DNA of 64,000 bases from assembly GCF_030813695.1 (NCBI RefSeq), contig NZ_JAUSVA010000002.1:4092001-4156000 (forward strand), given 5' to 3'. Source of the stretch: Kitasatospora herbaricolor (GTDB lineage: Bacteria > Actinomycetota > Actinomycetes > Streptomycetales > Streptomycetaceae). The position numbers were made by a program, and so were the translations under genes. The notes beneath the pieces are model-generated. The model was given only the letters and a program-made list of their open reading frames with translations, made no database searches and was not told the origin of the DNA. Positions 46,151-54,253 of the stretch are shown here, piece by piece (the stretch's first letter is position 1; each line of letters starts with the position of its first letter).

Positions 46151-47452
46151 GTGTTCGCCTCGTACCGCCGCGTCCTCGCCGCCCCCGGCGCCCTCGCCTT
46201 CACCCTCACCGGACTGCTCGGCCGGCTGGCCCTGTCCATGACGGGCGTCTCCACCGTGGCGATGATCGCCGCCCGGCGCGACTCCTACGCGCTGGCCGGC
46301 ACCGTCTCGGCGGCCGGCCTGGTCACCGCGGCGGTCGGCCTCCCCCTGGTCGGACGGCTGGTCGACCGTTACGGCCAGGCCCGGGTCACCGTCCCCGCCG
46401 TCCTCGGCGGCGCGCTACCGCTCGCCGGACTACTTCTCTGCGTGCATCTCGGCGCACCGGACTGGACGCTCTACGCCTGCTGGGCCGCCTGTTCCTTCAA
46501 CCCCAACCTCGGCGGCATGGCCCGGGCCCGCTGGGCGCACCTGTTCCGGGCCGACCCGCAGGCCCGCCACGTCGCCAACGCGCTGGAACAGGCCCTGGAC
46601 GAGGCCTGCTTCATGGCCGCGCCGGTCCTGGCGATACTGCTCTGCACCTCGCTGTTCCCCGAGGCCGGCCTGATCACCGCCGGGACCTTGGGCGCCGCCG
46701 GCGCCCTGCTGTTCGCCGCCCAGCGCCGCACCGAGCCCCCCGTCCGGGCGCCGGCCCCCGAGGACCGCCGGCCGGGATCGCCGCTGCGCCGGCCCGGGCT
46801 GCGGGTGATGGCGCTGACCTTCCTCGCCACCGGCGCCGTCTTCGGCTCCCTGGAGGTCACCACCCTCGCCTACGCCGACGCGCTCGGCCAGAAGTCGCTG
46901 GCCGGCCCGCTGCTGGCCATGGTCGCGGGCGGCTCCTGCCTGGCCGGGCTGGTCTTCGGACTGCTCCGCCCGCGCCGGGCGCCCGCCGTCCGCTTCCTGT
47001 GCGGGGTGGCGGCGATGGCCCTGCTCCTGCTGCTCCCGCTGACCGCCGCGCTGGCCGGGGCCGGGCTCGGCGTCCTCGGGGCCGCGCTGTTCGTGGCCGG
47101 CACGGGAACCGCGCCGACCATGGTCACCGGGATGACCGTGGTCCAGGAGCTGCTGCCGCGGCGGCAGCTGAACGAGGGGATGTCGCTGGCGGTGTCCGCG
47201 CTGCTGACCGGCATCTCGGCCGGTGCGGCGGCCGGCGGCCTCGTCGCCCAGCAGGCGGGCCCCGGCGCCGGCTACCGGCTCACCGCGGGCGCCGCCGCCC
47301 TGGCCCTGCTGATCGCGCTGGCCGGGCGCCGCACCCTGGGGCGCAGGCCGGACCCGGCGACCACCCGGACAACGGCGGCCGCGACGGCGACAGGAGCGGG
47401 GACGGGCGCGGGCGCGGAAATCACCGGGCGCCCTGTCGGCGCCGACCGCTAG
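46151..47452 (+). CDS. MFS transporter
   Basis: 433 residues with about 12 hydrophobic helices. GLPLVGRLVDRYGQARV is motif A after helix 2; LNEGMSLAVSALLTGISAGAAAGGL helps place helices 10-11. A His/Arg-rich half-way loop (about 195-215) and an Ala/Thr-rich tail close the protein. Substrate unknown; control by the divergent LysR gene is likely. GTG 46151 follows CTGGAGAGCC; a longer in-frame start adds non-family sequence. Confidence 0.88.
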   Translation: MFASYRRVLAAPGALAFTLTGLLGRLALSMTGVSTVAMIAARRDSYALAGTVSAAGLVTAAVGLPLVGRLVDRYGQARVTVPAVLGGALPLAGLLLCVHLGAPDWTLYACWAACSFNPNLGGMARARWAHLFRADPQARHVANALEQALDEACFMAAPVLAILLCTSLFPEAGLITAGTLGAAGALLFAAQRRTEPPVRAPAPEDRRPGSPLRRPGLRVMALTFLATGAVFGSLEVTTLAYADALGQKSLAGPLLAMVAGGSCLAGLVFGLLRPRRAPAVRFLCGVAAMALLLLLPLTAALAGAGLGVLGAALFVAGTGTAPTMVTGMTVVQELLPRRQLNEGMSLAVSALLTGISAGAAAGGLVAQQAGPGAGYRLTAGAAALALLIALAGRRTLGRRPDPATTRTTAAATATGAGTGAGAEITGRPVGADR

Positions 47453-47462
47453 CCTGCCCGCC

Positions 47463-47945
47463 ATGACGGCGACCATCGACTACGTCCGCGGCGACGCCAC
47501 CGCCCCGCAGGGCAAGGGCGTGAAGGTGATCGCCCATGTCTGCAACGACCTGGGCGGCTGGGGCAAGGGCTTCGTCCTGGCGCTCTCCCGGCGCTGGCCC
47601 GAACCGGAGGCGGCGTTCCGCCGCTGGCACCGCGAGCGGGCGGCCAACGACTTCGGCCTGGGCGCCGTGCAGCTGGTCCAGGTCGAGCACCTGGTCCACG
47701 TGGCGAACATGGTCGGCCAGCGCGGGATCCGGACCAGCCGCTCCCAGGGCGTTCCGGTCCGCTACCGGGCGATCGACGCCGCGCTCGCCCGGCTCGCGCC
47801 GCAGGCGCTGGCGCTCGGGGCCTCCGTCCACATGCCGCGGATCGGCTGCGGACTGGCCGGCGGGCGGTGGGAGCTGGTCGAGCCGCTGGTCGTCGCGCGG
47901 CTGACCTCGGCCGGGGTACCGGTCACCGTGTACGACCACGACTGA
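47463..47945 (+). CDS. Macro-domain (Appr-1"-p phosphatase-like) protein
   Basis: 160 residues. ITYV-like start IDYVRGDATAPQGKGVKVIAHVCNDLGGWGKGFVLALSRRWPEPEAAFRRW and late VHMPRIGCGLAGGRWE match the single-domain ALC1/Appr-1"-p macro group (TARG1-like) that binds ADP-ribose. Second macro protein of the window, not closely similar to the one at 30121. TAGCCT lies 7 nt before the ATG, so a leaderless mRNA is likely. It stands 10 nt after the MFS gene. Confidence 0.88.
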   Translation: MTATIDYVRGDATAPQGKGVKVIAHVCNDLGGWGKGFVLALSRRWPEPEAAFRRWHRERAANDFGLGAVQLVQVEHLVHVANMVGQRGIRTSRSQGVPVRYRAIDAALARLAPQALALGASVHMPRIGCGLAGGRWELVEPLVVARLTSAGVPVTVYDHD

Positions 47946-47983
47946 CGCCGCGGCCCGGCCCCGGGCTTACCGGCGGGCCGGCC

Positions 47984-48532
47984 TCAGCCCCTGACGCCCG
48001 GGGCGGCCCAGGTGTACTCGTACTCGGGCAGGGTGAAGCCGCCGGGGAAGAACCCCTCGTGGGCACCGGTCCGCAGGCCGCCCTCCCGCTCGTAGAAGGC
48101 GACCGCCCGGGCGTTGGCGCGGAGCACCTCCAGGTAGAGGTCGGCGCCCGGGTGCCGCCGTGCGACGTGGGCGAGGGCGGCGCGCAGCAGCAGTCCGCCG
48201 GTACCGCCCCCGGTGCGGCCGGGGCGGACGTGCAGGTTGTCGAGCAGGATCCGGCCGTCGGGCTGCGGGACGAGGTAGGCGAAGCCGACGGTCTCCCCGG
48301 CGCTCTCGGCGATCAGCAGCTCGGGGGTGTTGGCGGGTTCGCCGTAGTCGACGCCCAGGCGGAGCGTCCAGAGTTCGCGGTGCTCCTCGGCCAGCCCGTC
48401 GCCGAGGGCTCCGTCGGGCACGATCCCGGCGTAGGCGGTCCGCCGGCTCTCCGCGTGCAGGGCGGCGACGTCCTCGGCGTCCTCGGTGGTCCCGACTCTG
48501 ATCGTCACGTCCGCGCCGCTCCGGTTCGTCAT
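47984..48532 (-). CDS. GNAT N-acetyltransferase
   Basis: 182 residues. GNAT fold with the acetyl-CoA loop in LLDNLHVRPGRTGGGTGGLLLRAAL (R/Q-x-x-G-x-G/A pattern) and the closing NARAVAFYEREGG. Acceptor substrate unknown. ATG 48532. The upstream region holds a TetR-type palindrome pair shared with the divergent membrane-protein gene, so both may respond to the same regulator. Confidence 0.85.
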   Translation of the reverse strand: MTNRSGADVTIRVGTTEDAEDVAALHAESRRTAYAGIVPDGALGDGLAEEHRELWTLRLGVDYGEPANTPELLIAESAGETVGFAYLVPQPDGRILLDNLHVRPGRTGGGTGGLLLRAALAHVARRHPGADLYLEVLRANARAVAFYEREGGLRTGAHEGFFPGGFTLPEYEYTWAAPGVRG

Positions 48533-48557
48533 GGGGCGAGCCTCCCACAGGAGCTAC

Positions 48558-48571
48558 TTGAACGCGTTCAA
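48558..48571. promoter_or_regulatory. TetR-type operator 1 with embedded -35
   Basis: TTGAACGCGTTCAA is a perfect 14-bp palindrome. TTGAAC (48558-48563) also serves as -35; TACAGT (48581-48586) is -10 after 17 nt. Binding here would block the promoter of the membrane-protein gene at 48631 and may cover that of the divergent GNAT. Confidence 0.8.
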
Positions 48572-48599
48572 AACTCTCGCTACAGTCATCTCCAGAAGG

Positions 48600-48618
48600 T
48601 TTTGAACGCGTTCGAAAA
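48600..48618. promoter_or_regulatory. TetR-type operator 2
   Basis: TTTTGAACGCGTTCGAAAA repeats the core of operator 1 (TTGAACGCGTTC). Its CGCG centre is 44 bp from that of operator 1, about four helical turns, so dimers would lie on one face of the DNA. It ends 12 nt before the ATG at 48631. Confidence 0.8.
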
Positions 48619-48630
48619 GGGGTGGTCCCG

Positions 48631-49041
48631 ATGGACTTCACAGTGGTCAGCTACGCCGTCTACCTGCCGATCGCCACCGGACTCACGGTCTGGGTGGCCC
48701 GCACGCTCTCGACCAACGGCAAGATCTTCCTGGCCGACGTCTTCGCCGGCGACGAGAAGCTCGCCGACGCGGTGAACCACCTGCTGCTCGTCGGCTTCTA
48801 CCTCCTCAACCTCGGCTTCGTGGCCCTGTGGATGAAGACCGACGACAAGATCACCGGCACCCAGGGCGTCTTCGACGCGATGTCCGTCAAGCTCGGCACC
48901 GTGCTGCTGGTCCTCGGCTTCATGCACCTCGCCAACGTCTACGTGCTCAACCGGATCCGCCGCCGCGGCACCCTGGAGCGCGGGCAGCGCCCGCCGGTCG
49001 CGCCGCAGGGCTTCGTCGCACCGCGCCCGGCCCAGGCCTGA
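48631..49041 (+). CDS. Small integral membrane protein under TetR control
   Basis: 136 residues with three hydrophobic helices (about 1-22, 48-70, 87-110). Begins MDFTVVSYAVYLPIATGLTV. Family unknown to me, though such a gene followed by a DCC/DUF393 gene and a TetR gene is familiar from Streptomyces. ATG 48631 after GGGGTGG; an in-frame GTG at 48622 is possible. First gene of the row controlled by the TTGAACGCGTTCAA operators. Confidence 0.8.
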   Translation: MDFTVVSYAVYLPIATGLTVWVARTLSTNGKIFLADVFAGDEKLADAVNHLLLVGFYLLNLGFVALWMKTDDKITGTQGVFDAMSVKLGTVLLVLGFMHLANVYVLNRIRRRGTLERGQRPPVAPQGFVAPRPAQA

Positions 49042-49050
49042 GGCCCGCCG

Positions 49051-49608
49051 GTGCACACCGTGACCCACGCCCCGCCGGTCACCCGGATCACCGTGCTGCA
49101 CGACCCCGGCTGCCCTCTCTGCCGCCGGCTCACCGCCTGGCTGCGCGACCAGGCCCAACTGGTGCCGCTGGACTTCGTCGCGGTCGCCTCGGCCGAGGCC
49201 CGCGAGCGGTACCCGGACCTCGACCACGACGCCAGCCTCGGCGAGATCACCGTGGTCGCCGACACCGGGGAGGTCTGGCGGGGGCCGCAGGCCTTCGTCA
49301 CCTGCCTCTGGGCGCTGGCCGCACACCGGCCGCTCGCCCTGCGGCTCGGTACTCCGGCCGGACTCCCACTGGCCAGAGCGGCGGCGTTCGCCGCCGGCAA
49401 GTACCGCGCCGCCACGGGGGCGGACCGCGTCGCACCGGGTGCGGAGGGGGCATCCGGTGCGACGCGGACCGAGGACAGCGCGTGGGCGGGCGGTCCACCC
49501 GCCGGCCGGGCCGGCACGGCGCGGGGCGAGGACGGCGCGTGGGCCACGGCCTCGCCGGCGGACGGGCCGCCCCGTTGCGACGACGGCGCCTGCGCCAGGT
49601 CGGGCTAG
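49051..49608 (+). CDS. DCC/DUF393-like thiol-disulfide protein with repetitive tail
   Basis: 185 residues. DCC-type signature VLHDPGCPLCRRLTAWL, the CxxC of the thioredoxin-like fold, then VPLDFVAVASAEARERYPDL and GEVWRGPQAFVTCLW. Likely a thiol-disulfide oxidoreductase. The last about 50 residues are low complexity with imperfect repeats (EDSAWA, EDGAWA, DDGACA). GTG 49051 lies 9 nt after the membrane-protein stop, so the pair is cotranscribed. Confidence 0.85.
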   Translation: MHTVTHAPPVTRITVLHDPGCPLCRRLTAWLRDQAQLVPLDFVAVASAEARERYPDLDHDASLGEITVVADTGEVWRGPQAFVTCLWALAAHRPLALRLGTPAGLPLARAAAFAAGKYRAATGADRVAPGAEGASGATRTEDSAWAGGPPAGRAGTARGEDGAWATASPADGPPRCDDGACARSG

Positions 49609-49827
49609 GCTCGACCACCGTGGACGACGTGACACGGACGAACGGCGCGGACAGCACCGACCGGCAGGACCGGGACGGCGACGGGGGCGGCCCGCCCGGC
49701 GGCATCGGGCGGAGCAGCGCCGACCTCGGCGGATCCGGTACGGCGTGCCGGCCGGCCGGGCCGGCCGGGGCCGTCGCCCGGGCAGGAGCCGTGAGCCGTG
49801 GCTGACACCCCGGTAGGCTCGGCCAGC

Positions 49828-50601
49828 GTGGACGAGCCCAAGGACAGCGACAGCACGAAGGACGAGCGCACCGCGGCGGCCCCGGAACTGCCGGGCGGCC
49901 GGGCGCTCCCGAAGACCGGGAAGAGCGAGCAGACCCGGGCGCTGATCCTCGAAACCGCCATGCGCCTCTTCAAGGAACGCGGCTACGACAAGACCACCAT
50001 GCGGGCCATCGCCGCCGAGGCCGGGGTGTCGGTCGGCAACGCGTACTACTACTTCGCGTCGAAGGAATTCCTGATCCAGGGGTTCTACGACCAGATGACG
50101 TACCAGCACGCCGCCGACGCCCGGGCGCGGATGGCCGGCCGCAAGGACTTCGCGGAGCGCCTGGAGATCGCGCTGACCTCCTGGCTCGACTGCGCGGCGG
50201 AGTACCACGAGTTCGCCTCGCAGTTCTTCCGGACGGCCGCCGACCCGACCAGCTCGCTCAGCCCGTTCTCCAACGAGTCGCATCCGGCCCGGGCGACCGC
50301 GGTCGAACTGTTCCGGGAGGTGCTGACCGGGTCGGAGCTGGCGCCCAAGCTGGACGCCGAACTCGCCGAGCTGCTGCCCGACCTGCTCTGGCTGCACCTC
50401 ATGGTGGTCGTCCTGTACTGGGTCTTCGACCGCACCCCGGACACCGAGCGGACCAGGGAGTTCGTCCGGCGCTCCACCCCGATGGCGGCGCGGGTCATCA
50501 ACCTGTCCCGCTACCGGGTGTTCCGGCCGATCGTCCGCGACGCCAAGGGCCTGATCCAGGACTTCATCCTGCCGACCATCGGGCGGACCCAGGGCGGCTG
50601 A
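49828..50601 (+). CDS. TetR-family transcriptional regulator
   Basis: 257 residues. After an acidic leader the TetR HTH is ETAMRLFKERGYDKTTMRAIAAEAGVSVGNAYYYFASKEFLI, with recognition helix VSVGNAYYYF. The C-terminal part is the helical ligand-binding and dimer domain. It probably binds the TTGAACGCGTTCAA pair about 1.2 kb upstream and closes the loop membrane protein - DCC protein - regulator. GTG 49828 has TAGGCT 8 nt upstream and no ribosome site, so a leaderless mRNA is likely; GTG 49798 is an alternative. Confidence 0.9.
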   Translation: MDEPKDSDSTKDERTAAAPELPGGRALPKTGKSEQTRALILETAMRLFKERGYDKTTMRAIAAEAGVSVGNAYYYFASKEFLIQGFYDQMTYQHAADARARMAGRKDFAERLEIALTSWLDCAAEYHEFASQFFRTAADPTSSLSPFSNESHPARATAVELFREVLTGSELAPKLDAELAELLPDLLWLHLMVVVLYWVFDRTPDTERTREFVRRSTPMAARVINLSRYRVFRPIVRDAKGLIQDFILPTIGRTQGG

Positions 50602-50624
50602 GCGCGGAACCCGGCCGACGACCG

Positions 50625-50668
50625 CGAGGCCCCGGCCCGCCCCGGAACACGGGCGGGCCGGGGCCTCG
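50625..50668. terminator. Bidirectional hairpin after the tetR gene
   Basis: An 18-bp GC-rich stem (CGAGGCCCCGGCCCGCCC and its complement) with an 8-nt loop, 23 nt after the TetR stop and 80 nt beyond the Eis-like stop. It can end both converging transcripts. Confidence 0.8.
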
Positions 50669-50748
50669 TCGGTGGAGCTGCGTGCCCGTACGGGCACGGG
50701 GGCCCTACGGGCACGGGGCAGGTGGCCGCGGGCCGGGCGGACGGACCG

Positions 50749-52047
50749 TCAGAAGCCGTCCGGGTTCCACGGCCGGGCCGCGGTCCGCAGCAGCAGGTCG
50801 GCCCGGGCGACGGCGCCCGGGCGCAGCTCGGTGACCAGGGAGGCGGCGGCCAGCCGCGCGGCGCTCTCACCACCCAGGTAGAGCGTGCCGAGCGCCCCCA
50901 CGCCGAGTGCGAGGTCGGGCTCGTCGGTGGTCGCGGCGCAACGGCCGGTGCCGTCGGCGGCGGCCTCGACCGCCCAGCGGCCGTCCGCGTACCCGAGCGG
51001 GTCGGAGACGTCCAGCACGATCCGGCCGGGCGCGCCGTAGCTGCGGGCGGCGAACGCCGCCTCGACGTCGAGCACCCGCAGCCAGGTGAAGTCGGAGTTG
51101 TCGGCGTACGGGGTGGCGGCGCGCGGGTCGGTGAGCAGCAGCGGCAGCGGGTCGTCGGGGGCGAGGTTCTCGACCACGACCTTGCGCACCCAGTCGACCG
51201 AGAGGACCAGGCGCCACAGCTCGACGGCGGTGGGCGCGTCCAGGGCCTGCAGGTCGAGGACGGTGAGGGTGCAGTCGGGGTAGCTGCCGTCCCAGTTGTC
51301 GTCCACCTTGTACGCGACCAGGCCGGTGACGGTGCCGGTGGCGTCCCGGTGCAGGGCCACGAAGGGCTCCTGCCACTCGGGGCCGGGTGCCTTGACGTCC
51401 CCGGTGCGGACCCGCCAGCCCACCTCGGTGCGGGTGATGGCGCCCGGCTGGGTGCGTCGCCAGCGCTCGTGGAACTCGGGGCCCACCTTGCGCACCTCGG
51501 CCATGGTGGCGAAGTCGATCCGGCCGCCGGGCACGGTCGGCAGGCCCTTGCGCAGGCCGCCGGCCCGCAGCAGGTCGACGTTCCAGCCGTGGGTGGTGGT
51601 GGCGGGGCCGAACCCGTAGCGACCGTAGATGTTGTACTCGGCGGCGATCAGGATGGCGACGGGGTTCCCGCGCTCGTGCGCGGCGGCCAGGTCGCGGGTC
51701 ATCATCGCGCGCAGCAGGCCGCGCCGGCGGTGGGTGGAGCTCACGGTCACGCTGGTGATCGCGTCCGCCAGGACGGTCGCGCCGCCGGGGACGGTCAGTT
51801 CGGCGTCGAAGCTGCGGAACGTCCCGACGCAGCGGTCGCCGTCGTAGGCGCCGAGCGAACGCCCGGGCTCGAAGCCGAGCCGCCGGTACTCGGTGGCCTC
51901 CCCGGCCTGCGGCCGGAGGAAGCCGACCGCGAGCGCGCGGTCCCAGCCGGGGATGTCGTCCTCGGTGATCGCCCGGATCTCGGTGCTGCTGCCGTCCTGC
52001 CGGCCCCGACCCGGATCGCGGGTCCCGCCGTGTCCGTTGTCGCCCAT
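50749..52047 (-). CDS. Eis-like GNAT N-acetyltransferase
   Basis: 432 residues. A disordered leader, then the N-terminal GNAT domain (STEIRAITEDDIPGWDRALAVGF to SVTVSSTHRRRGLLRAMMTRDLAA, acetyl-CoA loop R-R-R-G-L-L), a central GNAT-like domain and a C-terminal sterol-carrier-like fold (SARLAAASLVTELRPGAVARADLLLRTAARPWNPDGF, with the terminal Phe acting as general base in Eis). Eis enzymes acetylate amines at several sites, including aminoglycosides; the true substrate here is unknown. ATG 52047. Confidence 0.9.
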   Translation of the reverse strand: MGDNGHGGTRDPGRGRQDGSSTEIRAITEDDIPGWDRALAVGFLRPQAGEATEYRRLGFEPGRSLGAYDGDRCVGTFRSFDAELTVPGGATVLADAITSVTVSSTHRRRGLLRAMMTRDLAAAHERGNPVAILIAAEYNIYGRYGFGPATTTHGWNVDLLRAGGLRKGLPTVPGGRIDFATMAEVRKVGPEFHERWRRTQPGAITRTEVGWRVRTGDVKAPGPEWQEPFVALHRDATGTVTGLVAYKVDDNWDGSYPDCTLTVLDLQALDAPTAVELWRLVLSVDWVRKVVVENLAPDDPLPLLLTDPRAATPYADNSDFTWLRVLDVEAAFAARSYGAPGRIVLDVSDPLGYADGRWAVEAAADGTGRCAATTDEPDLALGVGALGTLYLGGESAARLAAASLVTELRPGAVARADLLLRTAARPWNPDGF

Positions 52048-52170
52048 CGCTCCACCGTACGACCGGCCGCCGGCCCGGGCACCCGATTTTCGGCCCGGCG
52101 GGGCGCACCGGAAGGGCGCGCTCCGGACGGGAGGCCGCGCGCGCCGGGCCCGGCGCGCGCGGCAGCCGAT

Positions 52171-52202
52171 CACCGGGCATGTCACCGGGCATGTCACCGG
52201 GC
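52171..52202. repeat. Short tandem repeat
   Basis: CACCGGGCATGT occurs twice in tandem and then partially (CACCGGGC), a 12-nt repeat just past the stop of the HTH gene. Slippage product; no function seen. Confidence 0.6.
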
Positions 52203-52223
52203 CGACCACGGGTGCCGTGGGTG

Positions 52224-53003
52224 TCAGCGCCCGGACGGGTCGCTGCGGTGGCCGTCGCGGGAGTCGCCGCGCATCGAGCGCGCCAGCTCGGAGACCTGCC
52301 GCGCCTGGGCGGCGGACAGGCGACGTGCCTCCCACAGCAGCGCCGCGGCGTCCACGGCCTCCGGGGCCGGGGCCGGTGGCACCTCGGGCAGCTCGACGCC
52401 CGTCAGCCCGGCGAGGTCGCGGGCGTCCATGCCCAGCAGGGCGGCGAAGTCCGTCACCAGGCGAGGTGTCAGCTCCACGTGCCCGGCTCCGATCGAGCCG
52501 TAGGTGACCGTCGACAGGTAGGTGGGTGTCACGAAGGCCAGGATGTACGCCATGCCCGACCAGTCCAGGTTGCGGTACTGGAGCATGCGGACAAGCCGGG
52601 CGCCCGGACCGCCCGCGGGATCGGTGAGCCGCTTGGGAGCGAAGGCGGAGGATCGTTCCTGCTGCGGCAGCGAGCGGATGAACCGCAGGAGTTCCTGCCG
52701 TCCCGCCGCCGGGAGGCGCAGCGCGTCCAGCACGGCGTCCCGGACGCCTCGCGCGGCCGTGGCGTCCACCGGCGCCAGGTCCTCCGGGACGTCCGGACCC
52801 GCGAGGATGAACAGGTCGAGGGCGCGGAGACCCAGTGCGGGCGCGAGCCGCCGGAGCAGCCCCTCGCCGGGGGGCTCGCCCGCGACCACCCCGCGGATCT
52901 CGTCCGCCGTCGACCCGGCGCGGTCGGCCAGTGCCTCCGCGTCGAGACCTCGGTGGTCCAGCAACCACGCCAGCATCGCGCCGAATCCGGGAGGCTGCGT
53001 CAT
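52224..53003 (-). CDS. Helix-turn-helix protein, streptomycete type
   Basis: 259 residues. FGAMLAWLLDHRGLDAEALADRAGSTADEIRGVVAGEPPGEGLLRRLAPALGL is an XRE-like HTH, then IRSLPQQERSSAFAPKR, a second helical part with FVTPTYLSTVTYGSIGAGHVELTPRLVTDFAALLGMDARDLAGLTGV (another HTH-like region). Family common in streptomycetes and of unknown target. No linked effector gene apparent. Confidence 0.82.
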   Translation of the reverse strand: MTQPPGFGAMLAWLLDHRGLDAEALADRAGSTADEIRGVVAGEPPGEGLLRRLAPALGLRALDLFILAGPDVPEDLAPVDATAARGVRDAVLDALRLPAAGRQELLRFIRSLPQQERSSAFAPKRLTDPAGGPGARLVRMLQYRNLDWSGMAYILAFVTPTYLSTVTYGSIGAGHVELTPRLVTDFAALLGMDARDLAGLTGVELPEVPPAPAPEAVDAAALLWEARRLSAAQARQVSELARSMRGDSRDGHRSDPSGR

Positions 53004-53134
53004 GCCCGCAGCCTAGCCAGGAGCGCACCGAGGGACCAGGGCCGGCCGGGGAGTCGACGTGCGGACCCGCAGGGCGGGTGTAGGTTCTTGGCCGACTCTT
53101 CGTCCGGTGGTCGGCTGACCAGCGGGAACGACAG

Positions 53135-53245
53135 CCGTCTCACCGAAGTTGCGCGCGGACCGTCTCACCGGTTCTGCGCATTCTTCGAGGTGAAGCCGCA
53201 TCAGGTCCGGTGAGACGTTGCCAGGTCCGGCGAGACCTGGCAACT
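53135..53245. repeat. Cluster of IS-end-like repeats left of the SMI1/KNR4 gene
   Basis: Two direct copies, CCGTCTCACCGAAGTTGCGC (53135) and CCGTCTCACCGGTTCTGCGC (53160), 25 bp apart, are followed by inverted partial copies CCGGTGAGACG (53207) and CCGGCGAGACC (53227). GTTGCCAGGT/ACCTGGCAAC form a 10-bp hairpin (53218-53245). The same motifs recur, degraded, right of the next gene at 54160. They look like terminal repeats of a mobile element; no transposase is left. Confidence 0.6.
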
Positions 53246-53541
53246 GACCTAGTTCCTTATTGGCGGGTCGTGGGAAGCGGAGCAGTTGCCGTCGCCCCCG
53301 CCCGCGGGGGTGGTCGTGGGAGGGGAGCCTGGGCGACGCCTGCATACGACCCGGGGCACCGAGCGGATGCATACTGCTCGGACAGCTCCACCACTGCCTC
53401 CAGCACCACGAACGGTTCGACGAGTACACCGCCTTTCCCGCGCCGGCGCCCGCCGAAGTGGCGGCCTGACCCGTAGCTTCGCTCTCCGGGAGTGCTGCAC
53501 AGCTTCGGCCGTTGACACCCCGGTGAGGCAGACTGCCCGCC
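53246..53541. other. Region between repeat cluster and SMI1/KNR4 gene
   Basis: About 300 bases. Open frames cross it on both strands without consistent codon bias. A plus-strand frame (about 53329-53469) with several His and Cys (LHHCLQHHERFDEY) could be a fragment of a lost gene, but this is weak. The last 20 nt hold CAGACT, a possible -10 before the leaderless-looking ATG 53542. Confidence 0.35.
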
Positions 53542-54156
53542 ATGACAACGGCTGATCACGACGTCCCGACCTCCTGGAGCCGCATCGGCACCTGGCTCAC
53601 CGCGCACACCCGACGCGGCCCGGCGAGGCCGGCGTCGGATGCCGCCCGCCTGGACACGTTGGAAGCTGACCTCGGCCTGCCCCTGCCCGCCGACCTGCGG
53701 GCCTGGTGGCTGCTGCCCGATATCAGCGCGGACTACTGGATTCCGACGGCGTTCGCCCCGGTCTCGCTGGACGAAGCCCTGGAGACCCGAGACATCTGGC
53801 TGCTGGTCGCAGAGCAGGAAGGCGACTCGTTCGACGAGAACGGCCAGCCCGAGAGTCGCTACCAGCGGGAGTTCATGCCGATCGCGTTGAACCCCGGCGG
53901 CGACGGCCTGATCGTCGACCTGCGCCCCGGCGACACCCACGGCGCGGTACTTCTCTGGGACCACGAAACCTGGATCCTGAACGTTCCCCAGTGGGCCTCG
54001 GTGACTTCGATGCTCCAGGACATCAGCCACGCGCTGGAGGCCGGGACACCAGTGTTGCTGAGCCACGCGGCCCTCGGCGGCTCCCACGAATCCAGCAGCG
54101 CCACAATCGACGGCGCACTCGGCCTCACCTGGCACCCCGCCACTCCAGACCGCTGA
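53542..54156 (+). CDS. SMI1/KNR4-family protein
   Basis: 204 residues. SMI1/KNR4 core: WSRIGTWLTAHTRRG, then LDTLEADLGLPLPADLRAWWLLPDIS, FMPIALNPGGDGLIVDL and AVLLWDHETW, the beta-strand frame with its acidic pocket. In bacteria this superfamily includes many toxin-immunity proteins, but a housekeeping or stray copy is equally possible and no toxin is adjacent. Its base use is a little less GC-rich than the neighbours. CAGACT lies 9 nt before the ATG. It sits between two groups of IS-end-like repeats. Confidence 0.85.
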   Translation: MTTADHDVPTSWSRIGTWLTAHTRRGPARPASDAARLDTLEADLGLPLPADLRAWWLLPDISADYWIPTAFAPVSLDEALETRDIWLLVAEQEGDSFDENGQPESRYQREFMPIALNPGGDGLIVDLRPGDTHGAVLLWDHETWILNVPQWASVTSMLQDISHALEAGTPVLLSHAALGGSHESSSATIDGALGLTWHPATPDR

Positions 54157-54159
54157 CGG

Positions 54160-54212
54160 AAGTCTCATCGATCTTGCGCACGCGCAAGGCGGGCGCAGAA
54201 TCGGCGAGAAGG
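54160..54212. repeat. IS-end-like repeats right of the SMI1/KNR4 gene
   Basis: AAGTCTCATCGATCTTGCGC (54160) resembles the left direct copy (16 of 22 over the longer alignment), and GCGCAGAATCGGCGAGAAGG (54193) matches the reverse complement of CCGTCTCACCGGTTCTGCGC at 17 of 20 positions. Between them CTTGCGC-AC-GCGCAAG (54173-54188) is a perfect palindrome. The first copy begins 4 nt after the SMI1 stop. Confidence 0.6.
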
Positions 54213-54253
54213 CGCAGAGTGTGATGAGTCCCTACAGCGGGGCCGCCACCCCC

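Noticed and set aside
49620..49805. 61-codon frame after the first TAGGCT copy
   Set aside because: The product is Gly/Asp/Arg-rich with no domain and overlaps the promoter region of tetR; kept only as part of a finding.
53260..53555. Short His/Cys-containing frames between repeat cluster and SMI1/KNR4 gene
   Set aside because: Two overlapping plus-strand frames compete, neither has a ribosome site or a family match. Could be a gene remnant but not annotated.
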